From an uncultured Chryseobacterium sp. (GTDB taxonomy: Bacteria > Bacteroidota > Bacteroidia > Flavobacteriales > Weeksellaceae): a stretch of 43,252 nucleotides of DNA. The notes under the pieces were generated by a model. That model worked only from the letters and a program-made list of their open reading frames with translations, had not been told where the DNA came from and did no database searches. Of the stretch, positions 40,908-43,252 are shown piece by piece. The DNA is taken from NCBI GenBank assembly GCA_913778275.1, contig CAJYWN010000016.1:1-43252 (forward strand). Reading direction: 5' to 3'. The position numbers and the translations under genes were made by a program. How positions within the stretch are numbered: position 1 is the first letter of the stretch; each line of letters begins with the position of its first letter.

Positions 40908-40915
40908 TATATTTG
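40908..40915 (+). promoter_or_regulatory. -7 box TATATTTG of the PASTA gene
   Basis: Perfect TAnnTTTG followed by C, 24 nt before the ATG at 40940. It overlaps the possible TTG start at 40913, which excludes that start. Confidence 0.65.
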
Positions 40916-40939
40916 CTGTCTAATTATAGTAATTATAGT

Positions 40940-42037
40940 ATGCTTAAATCACTTTTCAATTGGAAAGTTTTACTGAACTTAGTTGTTGCCATCGGTGTTT
41001 TCGTGGGATTGGTTTGGCTTACGTTCCGTTGGCTGGAATATCACACCAATCACGGCCAGGAAATTCCCGTTCCAAATATTGTCAATAAATCAGTACAGGA
41101 AGCAATCAAAATATTGGACGATTCAGGATTGGATTATGAAGTGGACAGTTTTAAATACGATCCCAAATACAGACCATTTCAGGTATTGCAGGTGTATCCT
41201 GCACCCGGATCTCGTGTAAAGGACGGAAGAGCAATCCAGCTTAAAGTGAACCCGAGAACCTGGGCCAGAGTGGAAGTTCCTGATGTGATCAATAAATATT
41301 CAGGCCTTGCTTTCCAGAGATTGGAACAGGTAGGCCTGAAAGTAGGAGATACTATTTATGAACCGAGCATTCAGAAAGATGCAGTGCTAAGAATATTGTT
41401 TAAAGGAACAGCTGTAAAACCGAAGACAAAACTTCCGAGATTCTCTGTGGTAGACGTAGTTATAGGTTCAGGGCCGCTGAGAAATATTACCATTCCTAAT
41501 GTTGTGGGACTTACGGTAAAAGAAGCAAGAGCGGTGATCGCAAGAAGCATGTTTGAAGTAGGACTTGTGGAGCATGAAGACGGCAGTAAAGACGAATCTG
41601 ATATTATTTATTATCAGGATCCTGCTGCAGGAGATGTGAGAGATCAGGGAATGCAGATGGATCTCTGGGCCAGTAAGCGAACTCCGGCCGAATTGAGAGC
41701 GAAAATAGAAGAACTGAATTCCATCTACAGAATGAAAGTGGATACAGCGTTGCCTCCGATTCAGTATCAGGAAATGCCTGTTTATCAGGAGCAGACTAAT
41801 GATATTCCGGACCCGCCTGCGCCGAAGAAGGAAAATCCAAAACCTTCAACGGATGCTCAGAAAACAACGGATGCACAGAAATCTGCAGTAAAAAATACTA
41901 CTTCTTCCGCAAACGACGCTGCCAAGCAGAAAACTCCGGCTTCCACGACCACCGGAACCAATACGGCTAATAAGCCTGCTGCAACGTCGCAGAAAACAAC
42001 GGAAAAACCGAAAGCTAAAAAAGTAGTTGTAGAATAA
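40940..42037 (+). CDS. PASTA domain membrane protein
   Basis: 365 residues from the ATG at 40940. One N-terminal transmembrane helix (about 10-29) is followed by three PASTA domains: PVPNIVNKSVQEAIKILDDSGL (about 41-62 on), VEVPDVINKYSGLAFQRLEQVGL (about 113-135 on) and ITIPNVVGLTVKEARAVIARSMF (about 190-212 on; all quoted in parts). The tail (about 285-365) is Lys/Thr/Ala/Pro-rich and disordered, ending KKVVVE. PASTA domains bind peptidoglycan or beta-lactam-like ligands, but there is no kinase domain, so this may be a wall-sensing or scaffold protein. It is divergent from ddl. Confidence 0.9.
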   Translation: MLKSLFNWKVLLNLVVAIGVFVGLVWLTFRWLEYHTNHGQEIPVPNIVNKSVQEAIKILDDSGLDYEVDSFKYDPKYRPFQVLQVYPAPGSRVKDGRAIQLKVNPRTWARVEVPDVINKYSGLAFQRLEQVGLKVGDTIYEPSIQKDAVLRILFKGTAVKPKTKLPRFSVVDVVIGSGPLRNITIPNVVGLTVKEARAVIARSMFEVGLVEHEDGSKDESDIIYYQDPAAGDVRDQGMQMDLWASKRTPAELRAKIEELNSIYRMKVDTALPPIQYQEMPVYQEQTNDIPDPPAPKKENPKPSTDAQKTTDAQKSAVKNTTSSANDAAKQKTPASTTTGTNTANKPAATSQKTTEKPKAKKVVVE

Positions 42038-42060
42038 CAACGGATTTTCATAAAAATACA

Positions 42061-42091
42061 GGCTTCAACTTTCACTATGTTGAAGCCTTTT
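42061..42091 (+). terminator. Terminator of the PASTA gene
   Basis: Perfect 9-bp stem GGCTTCAAC / GTTGAAGCC with a 9-nt loop, followed by TTTT. The short T run may let some transcripts continue to the pseudouridine synthase gene. Confidence 0.7.
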
Positions 42092-42108
42092 GTATAAAAA
42101 ATATAACA

Positions 42109-43182
42109 ATGGCAGAAGATAACGAAGATTTTTTCGATGAAGAATTATTAGACCAGAACAGTATTGACAATATTGATATTGATGAGGAAAACAAGGGGCT
42201 TTATGAGCATCTTAATATTACGGTGGATAAAAGTCAGGAGCCTCTGAGAATCGATAAGTTCCTTTTGATCTTCCGTCAGAATTCATCAAGAAATAAAATC
42301 TCACAGACCTGCAGAGCCGGAAATGTTATGGTGAACGGTGTTGCCGTAAAGCAGAACTACCGCGTAAAACCCGGTGATCAGATTTCCGTATTGCTTACAC
42401 ATCCGCCAAGGGAAAATGTTATTATTCCGCAGAATATTCCGATCAATATCGTATACGAAGATGATGATCTGATCGTTGTAGATAAAGATCCCGGAATGGT
42501 GGTGCACCCCGGATTCGGAAACTGGGACGGAACCCTGGTGAATGCGTTGGCTTATCATTTTGAGCAGAATGGGGAAAAATCCGATCTCGACAGAGTGGGG
42601 TTGGTTCACAGAATCGATAAAGATACGTCAGGGCTTCTTGTCATCGCAAAAAATGAATATGCGCTGAGCTTTTTGGCCAAACAGTTTTTCGACAGGAAAA
42701 CAAAGCGTCTGTACTGGGCTTTTGTATGGGGAAATGTACAGGACGATGAAGGTACGATAAGAGGCCATATCGGGCGCCACCCGAAAAACAGGATGCAGAT
42801 GCATACTTATGAAGACGGCAGCCAGGGAAAACATGCCGTAACGCACTATAAAGTTCTGGAAAGATTCAGGTATATGACCTGGGTAGAGTGTAAACTGGAA
42901 ACCGGGAGAACGCACCAGATAAGAGCGCACTTCAAACATATCGGCCACACGTTATTTAATGATGAAAGATACGAAGGTCATACACCTCTCCGTGGAGTGA
43001 ATCTTCCTAAGTATAAGCAGTTTATAAAAAATGTGTTTGAAATCCTGCCGAGACATGCGCTGCATGCCCATACTTTAGGATTCATACATCCTACTACAAA
43101 AAAGGAATTATATTTTGAAAGCCCAATGCCGAAAGATATGGCGGATGCTGTAAAAAAATGGAGAAATTATTTAGAAAACTAA
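42109..43182 (+). CDS. RluA-family 23S rRNA pseudouridine synthase (RluD-like)
   Basis: 357 residues. After an acidic N-terminus (about 1-30), there is an S4 RNA-binding domain (about 45-100; RIDKFLLIFRQNSSRNKISQ in parts) and the pseudouridine synthase domain. The catalytic Asp is Asp170 in HRIDKDTSG; LVIAKNEYA and the late GRTHQIRAHFKHIGH (in parts) are also conserved. S4 plus catalytic domain and length fit RluD, which modifies helix 69 of 23S rRNA, but RluC-type specificity is possible. It follows the PASTA gene by 71 nt. Confidence 0.92.
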   Translation: MAEDNEDFFDEELLDQNSIDNIDIDEENKGLYEHLNITVDKSQEPLRIDKFLLIFRQNSSRNKISQTCRAGNVMVNGVAVKQNYRVKPGDQISVLLTHPPRENVIIPQNIPINIVYEDDDLIVVDKDPGMVVHPGFGNWDGTLVNALAYHFEQNGEKSDLDRVGLVHRIDKDTSGLLVIAKNEYALSFLAKQFFDRKTKRLYWAFVWGNVQDDEGTIRGHIGRHPKNRMQMHTYEDGSQGKHAVTHYKVLERFRYMTWVECKLETGRTHQIRAHFKHIGHTLFNDERYEGHTPLRGVNLPKYKQFIKNVFEILPRHALHAHTLGFIHPTTKKELYFESPMPKDMADAVKKWRNYLEN

Positions 43183-43202
43183 AAATATATTGAGAATTTT
43201 TT

Positions 43203-43210
43203 TATATTTG
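43203..43210 (+). promoter_or_regulatory. -7 box TATATTTG of the gene starting at 43234
   Basis: Perfect TAnnTTTG, 23 nt before the ATG. Confidence 0.6.
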
Positions 43211-43233
43211 TTGAATTGAAATCAAGATTTGTT

Positions 43234-43252
43234 ATGAGAAAACTATATGCTA
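43234..43252 (+). CDS. Start of a gene cut off by the window edge
   Basis: ATG followed by codons for Arg-Lys-Leu-Tyr-Ala, with a promoter box upstream. The Met-Arg-Lys-Leu opening could be the start of a signal peptide, but only six codons are visible. Confidence 0.5.

Noticed and set aside
40913..40939. TTG start of the PASTA gene
   Set aside because: It lies inside the -7 box TATATTTG; the ATG at 40940 gives a standard membrane anchor.
1..43252. tRNA, rRNA, CRISPR, IS or phage features
   Set aside because: None were seen: no CCA-ended cloverleafs, no regularly spaced repeats, no transposase or integrase genes.

Overview
The window looks like chromosomal DNA from a flavobacterium of the Chryseobacterium/Elizabethkingia type (Bacteroidota, Weeksellaceae). 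The evidence is the AT-rich intergenic DNA, near-absence of Shine-Dalgarno sequences, and many Bacteroidota-type -7 promoter boxes (TAnnTTTG) 15-30 nt before start codons. The gene content agrees: a PorV/PorQ-family outer-membrane protein, a LemA/TPM operon, a head-GIN lipoprotein, a PASTA protein next to ddl, and many small secreted proteins. I see no tRNA, rRNA, CRISPR array, IS element, prophage or integrase. Most of it is ordinary core and accessory chromosome.

Layout. 1-3146: a vWA protein and its AAA+ partner (a MoxR/Mg-chelatase-like pair), flanked by two copies of a dispersed intergenic element. 3147-5272: an acyl-CoA carboxylase beta subunit, then a gene-free stretch that may encode a small RNA. 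5273-8015: EamA transporter, PorV/PorQ-family protein and a small secreted protein. 8055-10756: uvrC and a secreted protein of unknown function (minus strand). 10886-15567: histidine ammonia-lyase, DUF2059 protein, GNAT acetyltransferase, a subtilase lipoprotein and a stefin (cystatin)-like protein. 15627-17166: DODA-type dioxygenase and YceI (minus strand), separated by a two-unit repeat. 17420-21752: S9 peptidase, acyltransferase-3 and a luciferase-like monooxygenase. 21788-26502: sbcD-sbcC and a small membrane protein. 26587-28831: secreted unknown, VF530, SlyD-like PPIase and YchJ. 29090-31736: Dcp-type peptidase lipoprotein and SPW-repeat protein. 31967-35181: GIN lipoprotein, and a KefC-like antiporter with a KefF-like oxidoreductase. 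35384-37213: lemA-TPM-TPM operon. 37291-39182: folA, a membrane/TPR-like protein and a TRIC-type channel. 39256-43182: coaD and ddl opposed to a PASTA protein and an RluA-family pseudouridine synthase. The next gene begins at 43234.

How the genes work together. The clear functional units are vWA/AAA+, SbcCD (DNA end processing), KefF/KefC-like (redox-gated cation efflux), LemA/TPM (envelope, role unclear) and the ddl/PASTA/coaD/rluA neighbourhood (wall precursor and core metabolism). I found no convincing new multi-gene system. The items most worth a second look are the stefin-like inhibitor at 15295, the subtilase with an apparently missing oxyanion Asn, the dispersed element with a 26-bp perfect hairpin, the tandem double-hairpin units at 16532-16635, the heptamer repeats beside folA and coaD, the possible sRNA at 4924-5035, and a recurrent TAnnTTT(G/A)-N4-ATG arrangement suggesting leaderless mRNAs.

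All function calls come from reading motifs and from remembered family knowledge. No database search was run.
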